Both the position numbers and the translations under genes were made by a program. Positions 1 through 5,800 of a DNA stretch of 6,571 nt are shown here, one piece after another. Positions within the stretch are counted from its first letter, which is position 1. Every line of letters starts with the position of its first letter. The notes below the pieces were generated by a model. It worked only from the letters and a program-made list of their open reading frames with translations, was not told the origin of the DNA and did not search any database. This stretch comes from SIG607 sp045646245 (lineage in GTDB: Bacteria; Bacillota; Clostridia; Oscillospirales; Acutalibacteraceae), in contig JAZRKJ010000019.1 in the NCBI GenBank assembly GCA_045646245.1, positions 1 to 6,571 on the forward strand. Reading direction: 5' to 3'.

Positions 1-158
1 TTCGGCAAATGATGTCGGGCAACACCCAATGATGACGGCTACGCCTAATGATGTGTGGCTTCGCCACATTTTGGGGCAAACATCGCATCATTGCGAGCGA
101 AACGAGCAACATCATTATGCGGAGCATAACATCATATCGCCATTGGCGATGCATCATT
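1..158. repeat. Array of small three-base-loop hairpins with AATGATG / CATCATT linkers
   Basis: Seen directly: linker AATGATG at 8-14, 28-34 and 47-53, then its reverse complement CATCATT at 86-92, 110-116 and 152-158, plus CATCATA at 130-136. Between linkers lie short hairpins of unrelated stem sequence but the same design. These are TGTGGC-TTC-GCCACA (54-68), TTTG-GGG-CAAA (70-80), TATGC-GGA-GCATA (116-128), ATCGCC-ATT-GGCGAT (136-150), GGC-TAC-GCC (37-45), and weaker ones at 17-27 and 93-107. Bases 1-8 (TTCGGCAA) look like the loop and right arm of another hairpin, so the array continues outside the window. Unit spacing is about 19-24 bases. The linker changes orientation between 54 and 85, so left and right halves can also pair with each other. 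It is not a CRISPR array: the units are too short and the variable part is itself palindromic. Its function is unknown; its position next to a four-helix-bundle gene suggests a linked element. Confidence 0.85.
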
Positions 159-185
159 GAAATGTCCTGAATTTTATGATACAAT
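157..185 (+). promoter_or_regulatory. Putative sigma-A promoter of the four-helix-bundle gene
   Basis: A -35 box TTGAAA (157-162) is followed after 17 bases by a -10 box TACAAT (180-185); each matches the consensus at five of six positions. Transcription would begin near 192, just before the ribosome binding site. The first two bases of the -35 box are the last two of the final CATCATT linker. If the promoter is real, the hairpin array lies upstream of the transcript and would act as DNA or as part of a different RNA. This is prediction from motifs only. Confidence 0.5.
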
Positions 186-192
186 TACTTTT

Positions 193-200
193 AAAGGAGG
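193..200 (+). promoter_or_regulatory. Ribosome binding site that decides the GTG start at 208
   Basis: AAAGGAGG is a near-perfect complement of the 16S rRNA 3' end, seven bases before GTG. It argues for the shorter protein over an upstream TTG start. Confidence 0.85.
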
Positions 201-207
201 CGATTTT

Positions 208-561
208 GTGAAAGAAAATAAGCTTGCAGAACTTTCAATGGAGTTTGCTGTGGATATTATAAACCTTGTAAGGCAACTTAAAGAAAATCGGGAAGCCATT
301 TTTTCTAACCAAATCGGCAGAAGCGGAACGAGCATCGGTGCCAACATCCACGAAGCACAGTATGCACAAGGCAAGAAAGATTTTATTTCTAAGTTGGAAA
401 TTGCTTTGAAAGAAGCAAGTGAAACAGGGTATTGGCTTGAGTTGTTGCACAGAACCAACTACATCGACGAGCAATTATATAAATCACTTTCTGCAAAGTG
501 TACTTCCTTGCGTGTAATGCTGATCGCTTCCTGCCGCACAGCGAAGAAGAATGCAAAATGA
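208..561 (+). CDS. Four-helix-bundle protein (S23/Avd-like family)
   Basis: The product is 117 residues, predicted entirely helical, and fits the four helix bundle family that includes proteins encoded in 23S rRNA intervening sequences and, more distantly, the accessory protein Avd of diversity-generating retroelements. Family landmarks visible are the first helix (ELSMEFAVDIINLVRQL), the IGRSGTSIGANIHEA turn, the ALKEASETGYWLELL helix, and the LIASCRTAKKN end. I chose the GTG at 208 because AAAGGAGG (193-200) lies seven bases upstream and the resulting length is normal for the family. An in-frame TTG at 157 would add 17 residues, but it sits inside the promoter and has no ribosome binding site. 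Members lack an enzymatic site; binding of nucleic acid or of a partner protein is the usual proposal, and the real role here is unknown. The stop codon overlaps the start of the next gene as ATGA. The adjoining hairpin array is the most suggestive clue to its target. Confidence 0.9.
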   Translation: MKENKLAELSMEFAVDIINLVRQLKENREAIFSNQIGRSGTSIGANIHEAQYAQGKKDFISKLEIALKEASETGYWLELLHRTNYIDEQLYKSLSAKCTSLRVMLIASCRTAKKNAK

Positions 562-752
562 ATAAGATTATTTCGGATATTTCCGACTATATTTTTATTT
601 CTGATGAGCCTGAAAAGATTGATGCAATCTTTCTGCCGGGAGGGTCACATCCTGAGCAACATGAATATGCGGCCGAACTGTACCATAAAGGTTATGCCAC
701 TTCACATTTTGGCATTGCCGATATATACTGCTCTTTCGCAAAAAAGAAGTAA
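558..752 (+). pseudogene. Truncated YdcF-like (DUF218) protein, N-terminal remnant
   Basis: Starting at the ATG that overlaps the preceding stop (ATGA, 558-561), the first 45 or so codons read MNKIISDISDYIFISDEPEK followed by a segment containing IFLPGGSHPE and YAAELYHKGYA. This is what the N-terminus of YdcF/DUF218 proteins looks like: a beta strand ending in a PGG(S) turn, then the AAxLY helix. Intact members usually run to about 200 residues, with further conserved motifs after the point where this one departs (around base 697). What follows is about 19 unrelated codons, a lysine run, and a stop (750-752) lying inside a terminator stem. I read it as the left part of a gene whose rest was lost by deletion or recombination; a short functional peptide cannot be ruled out. 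There is no good ribosome binding site of its own, so translation would depend on coupling to the upstream gene. The YdcF assignment is from recognition of the motif pattern. Confidence 0.65.
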
Positions 753-782
753 CTTTTGTCTACCAAAAGTTACTTCTTTTTT
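740..782. terminator. Bidirectional intrinsic terminator (19-bp perfect stem)
   Basis: Bases 740-758 pair without a mismatch with 764-782 around a five-base loop (759-763). The stem has an A run on the left and a T run on the right, so it can end transcription in both directions. It serves the YdcF remnant on the plus strand and the small lipoprotein gene on the minus strand, whose stop lies at 801. Confidence 0.9.
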
Positions 783-800
783 TATCCAAGCCGCTTATAT

Positions 801-1196
801 TTACGGTTTATAAATTTCTATCATTGACCCATCTTTATACACCGCCAAATAGTCGTAGTGGGTGTATTCACCGTCGGGAGTTTTGCTTACTTCTCGGGAA
901 TAAAGATAACAGGGATGACCTTTATACGTAACGTCTTTTACATATTCGTACCTCTGGTAACGGTTAATGGCGGAATCATAATCCCCGAAAGCAATTATAA
1001 GGTTATTATAAGCGCGGGTGTGCCCGATTTCGCTGTTGCCGTAAGGGTCACCCTCAATATAATCGTTTTCTTCCGAAGAAATACCCGCGTCAATTGCCGG
1101 CCCTTCGTCAAAGTCCGCCGGATTTACCCTTTTACTGCAGGCAGAAAAGGATAAAAGCAATGCGGCAACCAAAAGCAAAGCCAAATAACGTTTCAT
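801..1196 (-). CDS. Small lipoprotein of unknown function
   Basis: A 131-residue product begins with a lipoprotein signal: MKR, a Leu/Ala-rich core (residues 5-16), and a lipobox ending FSAC with Cys20 as the predicted lipidated residue. The mature part is only about 110 residues. It starts with an acidic, low-complexity linker (about 25-55) and ends in a compact segment with many aromatics (YNNLIIAFGDYDSAINRYQR, then a stretch with CYLYSREV and HYDYLAVYKDGSMIEIYKP). The last part looks like beta strands ending in a hairpin. I do not recognise a named family. A start at 1196 is supported by AGGAGG at 1202-1207. The gene is monocistronic, divergent from rsmI, and closed by the shared terminator at 740-782. 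It is probably exposed on the outer face of the membrane. No function is proposed. Confidence 0.8.
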   Translation of the reverse strand: MKRYLALLLVAALLLSFSACSKRVNPADFDEGPAIDAGISSEENDYIEGDPYGNSEIGHTRAYNNLIIAFGDYDSAINRYQRYEYVKDVTYKGHPCYLYSREVSKTPDGEYTHYDYLAVYKDGSMIEIYKP

Positions 1197-1219
1197 AACT
1201 GCCTCCTGATTTTATTTAC

Positions 1220-1248
1220 ATTATATATAACACATCCGTCACCGTAAA
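1220..1248 (-). promoter_or_regulatory. Putative promoter of the small lipoprotein gene
   Basis: On the minus strand, TTTACG (1243-1248) lies 17 bases before a perfect TATAAT (1220-1225), which is 23 bases ahead of the start codon. The -35 box matches consensus at four of six positions. Confidence 0.5.
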
Positions 1249-1273
1249 TCAACCGAAAATAACGTTTGTGTTG

Positions 1274-1302
1274 TTGTAAAATTCATATTTGTGTGTTAGA
1301 AT
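1274..1302 (+). promoter_or_regulatory. Putative promoter of the rsmI operon
   Basis: TTGTAA (1274-1279) is followed after 17 bases by TAGAAT (1297-1302), and the -10 box is preceded by TGT, an extended -10 element that can offset the weak -35. The start codon of rsmI is 23 bases further on. The divergent promoters of the two flanking genes lie about 25 bases apart. Confidence 0.5.
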
Positions 1303-1325
1303 AATCTCATTCAGGAGGTGTTTTT

Positions 1326-2147
1326 ATGAGCGGAAAGCTTTATTTAGTGGGAACCCCCATAGGAAATTTAGGGGATTTATCCCCCCGCGCCGCCGAAACT
1401 TTGCGGAACGTGGACTTTATAGCCGCCGAGGATACCAGAGTAACCGTAAAGCTTCTTAATCATTTAGGAATAAAAAAGCCTATGCTTTCTTATTATGAGC
1501 ATAATAAAAAAGAACGGGGCGGTGAAATTATTTCGCGGCTTCTTCTGGGTGAAGACTGCGCCCTTGTTACCGACGCAGGTATGCCCGCAATTTCCGACCC
1601 CGGCGAGGATATGGTAAAGCTGGCTTATGAGAATAACATTAAGGTGGAATCGGTCCCCGGCCCCAGCGCCGTTATAACCGCCCTTGCAATGAGCGGTATG
1701 CCTTCGGGAAGGTTTACCTTTGAAGGCTTTCTTACTATGAACAAGGCGGGCAGACGGGTTCGCTTAAACGAGCTTAAAACCGAAAAACGCACTATGATTT
1801 TCTACGAAGCCCCCCACAAGCTTCTCGCCACCCTTAAAGATATGCTATCCGCCTTCGGCAACCGCGAAATCGCCCTTGTAAGGGAGCTTACCAAAATTCA
1901 CGAAGAGGTTATTCACACTACTCTTGGCGACGCGGTAGAAACCTATTCCGAAAAGGAACCCCGCGGCGAATTTGTTCTTATTCTTGCGGGTGCAGCCGAA
2001 GAAAAAAGGGTATACTCTTTAGAGGAAGCCGTAACTCTGGCAAAGGAGTTTTGCGAAAAGGGTGAGAGCGCTTCCTTTGCGGCAAAAAAAGCGGCAGAAA
2101 TAACAGGAATTAAAAAAGGTGATATTTATAAGGGTTTATCCCTTTAA
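1326..2147 (+). CDS. rsmI: 16S rRNA (cytidine(1402)-2'-O)-methyltransferase RsmI
   Basis: RsmI transfers a methyl group from S-adenosylmethionine to the ribose 2'-OH of C1402 in the decoding centre of 16S rRNA; it acts in the cytoplasm on the small subunit. The 273-residue protein shows the family's motifs in order: LYLVGTPIGNLGD (5-17), AAEDTR (33-38), a TDAGMPAISDPG loop (82-93) and VPGPSA (110-115). Further on come FEGFL with the downstream FYEAPHK, and the RELTKIHEE motif. A short C-terminal helical domain (about 235-273, containing ASFAAKKAAEITGIKKGDIYKGL) matches the RsmI HTH-type tail. The Met in the DAGxP loop replaces the more common Thr. Length is normal for the family. AGGAGG at 1313-1318 supports the start. 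Its stop codon is part of the ribosome binding site of the next gene, so the two form an operon, although their functions (ribosome maturation and wall assembly) are not obviously related. Confidence 0.95.
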   Translation: MSGKLYLVGTPIGNLGDLSPRAAETLRNVDFIAAEDTRVTVKLLNHLGIKKPMLSYYEHNKKERGGEIISRLLLGEDCALVTDAGMPAISDPGEDMVKLAYENNIKVESVPGPSAVITALAMSGMPSGRFTFEGFLTMNKAGRRVRLNELKTEKRTMIFYEAPHKLLATLKDMLSAFGNREIALVRELTKIHEEVIHTTLGDAVETYSEKEPRGEFVLILAGAAEEKRVYSLEEAVTLAKEFCEKGESASFAAKKAAEITGIKKGDIYKGLSL

Positions 2148-2153
2148 GGAGGT
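2145..2153 (+). promoter_or_regulatory. Ribosome binding site overlapping the rsmI stop codon
   Basis: TAAGGAGGT contains the rsmI stop (TAA, 2145-2147) and a consensus ribosome binding site seven to eight bases before the ATG of the LCP gene. The overlap indicates cotranscription and probable coupled translation. Confidence 0.85.
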
Positions 2154-2160
2154 AACCTGA

Positions 2161-3507
2161 ATGGCACAAAATAACGTTGACTTAAACGCTTACCGTTCAA
2201 AAGGCGCAAAAAAGCCGAAAAAGAAAAGCAAGGCTTTTAAAGCGGTAATAAGCCTTTTGCTGGTTGTTGTTTTAATTTTCACTTCCCTTTTTGTTTACGC
2301 TTTGATAGTTTTGGGTAAAATCAACCGCGACGCCGATTTTGACGACGCTGATTTAAAAGAACTGGGTATTGATTCGGTTATTGACAAAAACGTAATCAAT
2401 ATTGCCCTTTTCGGCGTGGACGCCCGTAAGGTAGACGACTTTTCGGGCAGAAGCGACTCTATGATGATTTTAAGCGTTAACAAAAAGGATAACACAATAA
2501 AGCTTGTTTCCATTATGCGTGACAGTCTGGTGCCCATAGAAAAGGAAGGCGGCACCACTTACGGTAAAATCAACACCGCCTACGCTTCGGGCGGCCCGAT
2601 TCTGGCGGTTAAAACCCTTAACACCCTTTTCGGCCTTGATATAAGAGACTACGCCACAGTAAACTTTTACGGTATGGCGGATATTATAGATGCGGTAGGC
2701 GGAATTGAGGTTGAAATCACCCAAAATGAAATCGACGCAAAGCTGGGTATTAACGCAATGATAAACGAGCAATGTATTTATCTTGAATTAAACCCTAAAG
2801 ATTACTTTGTTAAAAAAGCGGGCGTTCAGAAATTAAACGGAGTTCAGGCGGTTGCCTACGCGCGAATCCGCCACGCAAAAAACTCTTTCGGCAATAATAA
2901 CGACTTCGGCAGAACCGAACGACAACGCCTTGTTATGAAATTGCTTCTTGATAAAGCGCTGTCTACCAGTCCTTTAAAATACCCTTCTCTTATAAGCAAA
3001 TTAACCCCTTATATAAAAACCTCACTTTCAAACAGCGAAATGATGTCTCTCGCCATGTTTTTGGTGGGCAGACCCGAAATGATTCAGTCCCGCGTTCCCC
3101 ACGACCAATATATTATTGACGACAACTACAAAGGCGCGGGGGCTTCTACGGTTTATTATAATTACCAATTTGCGGGAAAGGTTCTCCGCGCGTTTTTCTA
3201 CGACGACGTAACCCCCGAAGATTATTTTAAAGAAAACGGCGTAGATAAAACCAAATGGTTCACCGCTTCGGGCAATTACGTAAGCGACGATGATGACGAG
3301 CCCTCGCCCGAAGAAATACCCGACACAGACACCGGAGAAGATACTTCTTCCGATACTTCGTCAGATACTTCCTCTGATACTTCTTCCGACACTTCGTCAG
3401 ATACTTCACCGGACGGCGACTCTTCCGAAATTCCGCCCGAGGATACCTCCTCAAACGTTTCGTCAGACACTTCGTCAGACCCGCCCCCCTCTTCGGAAGA
3501 CGCTTAA
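2161..3507 (+). CDS. LytR-CpsA-Psr (LCP) family cell-wall glycopolymer ligase with acidic repeat tail
   Basis: LCP enzymes attach undecaprenyl-linked glycopolymers (teichoic acids, capsule or other wall polysaccharides) to peptidoglycan outside the membrane. The 448-residue protein has a basic cytoplasmic start (K17-K27), one membrane anchor (about 28-51), then the LCP domain (about 77-260). Key features are NIALFGVDAR (80-89), the SDSMM motif with Asp99, the MRDS motif with Arg120 and Asp121, the GGIEVEI segment, and the AYARIRH motif with Arg235 and Arg237, followed by GRTERQR (250-256). These Asp and Arg residues correspond to the family's pyrophosphate/metal-binding set. From Ser375 the protein turns into a 74-residue acidic, Ser/Thr-rich tail with six tandem DTSS-type tetrapeptides (394-417). 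The ribosome binding site TAAGGAGGT overlaps the rsmI stop, implying coupled translation. Which polymer is transferred cannot be told from sequence, so no specific gene symbol is given. Confidence 0.93.
   Translation: MAQNNVDLNAYRSKGAKKPKKKSKAFKAVISLLLVVVLIFTSLFVYALIVLGKINRDADFDDADLKELGIDSVIDKNVINIALFGVDARKVDDFSGRSDSMMILSVNKKDNTIKLVSIMRDSLVPIEKEGGTTYGKINTAYASGGPILAVKTLNTLFGLDIRDYATVNFYGMADIIDAVGGIEVEITQNEIDAKLGINAMINEQCIYLELNPKDYFVKKAGVQKLNGVQAVAYARIRHAKNSFGNNNDFGRTERQRLVMKLLLDKALSTSPLKYPSLISKLTPYIKTSLSNSEMMSLAMFLVGRPEMIQSRVPHDQYIIDDNYKGAGASTVYYNYQFAGKVLRAFFYDDVTPEDYFKENGVDKTKWFTASGNYVSDDDDEPSPEEIPDTDTGEDTSSDTSSDTSSDTSSDTSSDTSPDGDSSEIPPEDTSSNVSSDTSSDPPPSSEDA
3340..3477 (+). repeat. 12-base tandem repeat coding the Asp-Thr-Ser-Ser tail
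   Basis: Six in-frame 12-base units fill 3340-3411 and encode DTSS five times and DTSP once. A second, degenerate group of three units (DTSS, NVSS, DTSS) lies at 3442-3477. The units differ mostly at synonymous positions (Ser as TCT, TCC, TCG or TCA; Asp as GAT or GAC), so the repeat is held at protein level more than at DNA level. The tail should lie outside the membrane, beyond the LCP catalytic domain. Confidence 0.85.
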
Positions 3508-3512
3508 AAGCC

Positions 3513-3552
3513 AAAAAATACTGTATTGCCCGAAAGCAATACAGTATTTTTT
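3513..3552. terminator. Bidirectional intrinsic terminator (17-bp perfect stem)
   Basis: Bases 3513-3529 pair perfectly with 3536-3552 around a six-base loop (3530-3535), with an A run on one side and a T run on the other. It ends the rsmI-LCP operon five bases after the stop codon. In the opposite direction it can end the serpin transcript, whose stop is at 3588. Confidence 0.9.
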
Positions 3553-3587
3553 ACGTTAAATAAAGAATATGCCATACACAGCACTAA

Positions 3588-4829
3588 TCAAAGCGCGGTA
3601 ACGGCGCCTATAAACAACGGAACGTTATGTTTATCTAAAATTATATACACAAAGGGACGGTTTAAAATAACCGTTTTTTCTTCGGCTTCGGTAAGTCCGC
3701 GATAAATTATTTCCTGCCCCGAAGCGGCAGCGGCACGGACACCGCCTACGTCTACGGTTATGGAGGATTTTTGATTTGTTCTGCCTAAATACAAACCGCC
3801 TTTTCCGATTTTTGAAAAATCTGCAGAGGAAGAACTATATGCTTTTTTTATGCCCATTTTCTTTAAAGTATCATTAAACACTATATCGTTTTCAATTTTA
3901 AAATAAGGCATTCCGGATTTTACGTTTATTTTTTGGCTGTTGTTTATAATCTGTCTTAATTTTTCTCCGTTTAAAGAAGCTATATAATCTCCGAACAGAA
4001 CGTCCTCGTCGGGCATCAACGCCACAAAGGAACAGTTACCGCTTAACGCCTTTATGAACCCTTCTGCATCTTCTTGCTTAATATAAGCCGATTTATACGC
4101 CTCAAGAATGCAGTACATCATTTTTACGTTTTGTTTGCTTTTGTCTAAAGAGGTAAATTCTTCAATTTTAACCCGGCTTTCGTAATGCGAACTTCCCCAA
4201 TACTTATCTAAATAAACGGTGTTTGCAATGTACATAGCGGTATTGGGAAACGTTTCGTTTACAATACCGTCTATTTTACCGTTTGTGGTTTCTTTTACCC
4301 ATTTATTTATATGTTCAGCAATGTTTTCGCTAAAGTCTGCGCTGAATACGCTTGCGTTAAAATTTCCCTTTGCCAACGAAAGAAAGTCGTTATTTATTTC
4401 TTTATGCTCTTTATCTATCCACAAAGAATCCGCTTGTATAATAGTCTCCTTGTTATCCGCCATAAGATTATACATATTTTGGTTCCAGTCTTCCGTTTTC
4501 ATTCCTCTCATAAGAACTTCTTCAAATTCTTTAAGGGTATCCCCCTGCGCTCCGTTTGCCGCAATACCGAGACAAAAAGAAAGTGAATAGGGCGAAAGAT
4601 TAACGTTTCCTTTATCGGGAGTGTAATAAGCGGTAAACACACCACAAGCAAAGTCTTGTTGAGCCGTCACAAAATCATCACTGATTTTTTGCTTTTTTAC
4701 TGCCGTCGGCTCAACGTTTTCAGATAAATTGACGGCACCCGCTTCAACGGTTTCCGTGCCGCAGGCGGTAATGCAAAACAGCATTGATATAATAAGCATT
4801 ACGCAGAGCAAAATCCTTATCAACCTCAT
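3588..4829 (-). CDS. Lipoprotein serpin (serine/cysteine protease inhibitor), putatively inhibitory
   Basis: Serpins trap proteases through a bait loop that inserts into the central sheet after cleavage. The 413-residue protein starts with a lipoprotein signal (lipobox ITAC, Cys23), then about 25 linker residues and a full-length serpin domain. Landmarks are NLSPYSLSFCLGIAANGAQG near 77-96, an NTVYLDKYW strand at 203-211, and the serpin signature around LNRPFVYII (389-397). The C-terminus is the usual PLFIGAV strand. The bait loop hinge is G363-V-R-A-A-A-A-S370, with four small Ala residues at P12-P9 as in inhibitory serpins. Counting from the hinge puts Arg377 at P1 and Gly378 at P1', which would suit trypsin-like or Arg-specific proteases. 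The loop from hinge to the RPF strand is about four residues longer than in alpha-1-antitrypsin, so the P1 call could shift. AAAGGA (4837-4842) supports the start. Serpins from the gut species Eubacterium siraeum inhibit host neutrophil proteases; whether this one acts on host or neighbouring bacterial proteases is open. Confidence 0.93.
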   Translation of the reverse strand: MRLIRILLCVMLIISMLFCITACGTETVEAGAVNLSENVEPTAVKKQKISDDFVTAQQDFACGVFTAYYTPDKGNVNLSPYSLSFCLGIAANGAQGDTLKEFEEVLMRGMKTEDWNQNMYNLMADNKETIIQADSLWIDKEHKEINNDFLSLAKGNFNASVFSADFSENIAEHINKWVKETTNGKIDGIVNETFPNTAMYIANTVYLDKYWGSSHYESRVKIEEFTSLDKSKQNVKMMYCILEAYKSAYIKQEDAEGFIKALSGNCSFVALMPDEDVLFGDYIASLNGEKLRQIINNSQKINVKSGMPYFKIENDIVFNDTLKKMGIKKAYSSSSADFSKIGKGGLYLGRTNQKSSITVDVGGVRAAAASGQEIIYRGLTEAEEKTVILNRPFVYIILDKHNVPLFIGAVTAL

Positions 4830-4875
4830 AAAATCATCCTTTCAAAGAAGTTGGGCGCGGTAATTTATCAACCCG

Positions 4876-4881
4876 ATTATA
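4876..4881 (-). promoter_or_regulatory. Possible -10 box ahead of the serpin gene
   Basis: A perfect TATAAT on the minus strand lies 46 bases before the serpin start, in the 97-base gap after the upstream lipoprotein gene. I see no convincing -35 box at 16-18 bases and no TG extension, so the serpin may instead be read through from upstream. No clear terminator was seen in this gap. Confidence 0.25.
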
Positions 4882-4926
4882 ACCTTGAATAACAAAAACG
4901 ACGGTTCTTCGCTTTGTTCTGTACAC

Positions 4927-5787
4927 CTATTTAATAAGGACCTCTGCATAACGTCTGTCTTCTTCAGACCAAATTCTATAAACCATAGCTAAACTGCCGT
5001 CTATTGTATAAACCAAACGTTTATCCTGTATATTGTAAGGATAGCCGTCAGGGAAATTGTTTTTAAAGGTTTCGTTTAAATATTCATCCAGAGTTTCTAA
5101 TGCCGATTCTGACTGTAATTCATTTATTCGCTCAGTTACTTCGGGGTTATTTAACAAAGAGTCGGGAAAACGGTTTGTCATTCTTCTGTTAAACTGAATA
5201 AGTGTACCGTTATTAAGCATTTCAACAAAAATTTCTTCTCCGGTTTTTAAATCACCGAGACATTTAGTGTATTTATATCTGACTCCAAAATCTCCCATTA
5301 TATTTTCTTCGAACTTGCAGGTTTCAATATCGATATATTCTTTTGCCAGATTATCGGATATTTCCTTGCATTCTGCCCAAGAAATACTTTCTCTGTCATC
5401 CTTTCTGCACATATAGTTTATAAATATTTCATTTTCTCCGGTTTGTGCATTAATATAAAATTCATAATCATCAGGGGTAACGTATACATAATAAACGTAA
5501 TCGCTATACTTAAGTATAGTGGATTCTTTATATTCGGCATTGTATTCCTTTCCGTTGTAAACAATGGAAAGTTCTTTTTCTTCGGGTATATAATCATTTG
5601 CTATTTCTTCATTATTGATCCAAGGCATATACAACGCCTTGTTATCTACAGCAACCCCCTCATCGTATAAATCTATACCAAAAGCAGAAAGCTTGTTTTC
5701 TACTTTTTGACAACCAATTATGGAAGTAGCTATACAAAAGCACATTAAAATAGAAAAAGAACTTTTTATTAGTTTTAAATACTTCAT
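4927..5787 (-). CDS. Lipoprotein of unknown function with PepSY/YcdB-like features
   Basis: The product has 286 residues. A lipoprotein signal spans residues 1-26, with lipobox SIIGC and Cys26 as the predicted lipid anchor, so it should sit on the outer membrane face of the cell. The mature part is acidic and rich in Tyr and Asn. Residues 98-123 contain YEFYINAQTGENEIF, which resembles the strand-plus-TGE end of PepSY/YcdB-type domains. A second unit follows with a helix (SWAECKEISDNLAKEYIDIE), strands, and FVEMLNNGTLIQFN in the equivalent place. The end (RLVYTIDGSLAMVYRIW to the stop) could be a third strand group. PepSY-type domains are often found with secreted proteases and proposed to hold them inactive, which fits the neighbour encoded just upstream, but the family match is by eye and uncertain. 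The ribosome binding site (TAGGAGA, 5794-5800) includes the stop codon of the protease gene, so the two are almost surely cotranscribed and coupled. Confidence 0.8.
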   Translation of the reverse strand: MKYLKLIKSSFSILMCFCIATSIIGCQKVENKLSAFGIDLYDEGVAVDNKALYMPWINNEEIANDYIPEEKELSIVYNGKEYNAEYKESTILKYSDYVYYVYVTPDDYEFYINAQTGENEIFINYMCRKDDRESISWAECKEISDNLAKEYIDIETCKFEENIMGDFGVRYKYTKCLGDLKTGEEIFVEMLNNGTLIQFNRRMTNRFPDSLLNNPEVTERINELQSESALETLDEYLNETFKNNFPDGYPYNIQDKRLVYTIDGSLAMVYRIWSEEDRRYAEVLIK

Positions 5788-5793
5788 AATATT

Positions 5794-5800
5794 TCTCCTA
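5794..5800 (-). promoter_or_regulatory. Ribosome binding site overlapping the upstream stop codon
   Basis: Read on the minus strand, TAGGAGA carries the stop (TAG, 5798-5800) of the protease-like gene and the ribosome binding site of the lipoprotein gene, six bases before its ATG. The arrangement points to an operon. Confidence 0.8.

Noticed and set aside
1..158. CRISPR-like array
   Set aside because: Units are only about 20 bases, the constant part is seven bases and changes orientation, and the variable parts are palindromic; no cas gene is present.
157..207. Extension of the four-helix-bundle protein to an in-frame TTG at 157
   Set aside because: The region holds a good promoter, the TTG has no ribosome binding site, and the GTG at 208 has an excellent one with normal protein length.
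858..1154. Plus-strand open frame across the small lipoprotein gene
   Set aside because: The minus-strand frame has a signal peptide, lipobox, ribosome binding site and promoter; the plus-strand frame has none of these.
3276..3559. Open frames opposite and alongside the LCP tail
   Set aside because: They are shadows created by the 12-base repeat, with low-complexity products and no ribosome binding sites.
4219..4590. Plus-strand open frames inside the serpin gene
   Set aside because: The minus-strand serpin reading is unambiguous along its whole length.
5504..5519. Perfect 16-base palindrome CTATACTTAAGTATAG as a possible operator
   Set aside because: It lies in the middle of the lipoprotein coding region, encodes ordinary residues, and has no promoter beside it; most likely chance in AT-rich sequence.
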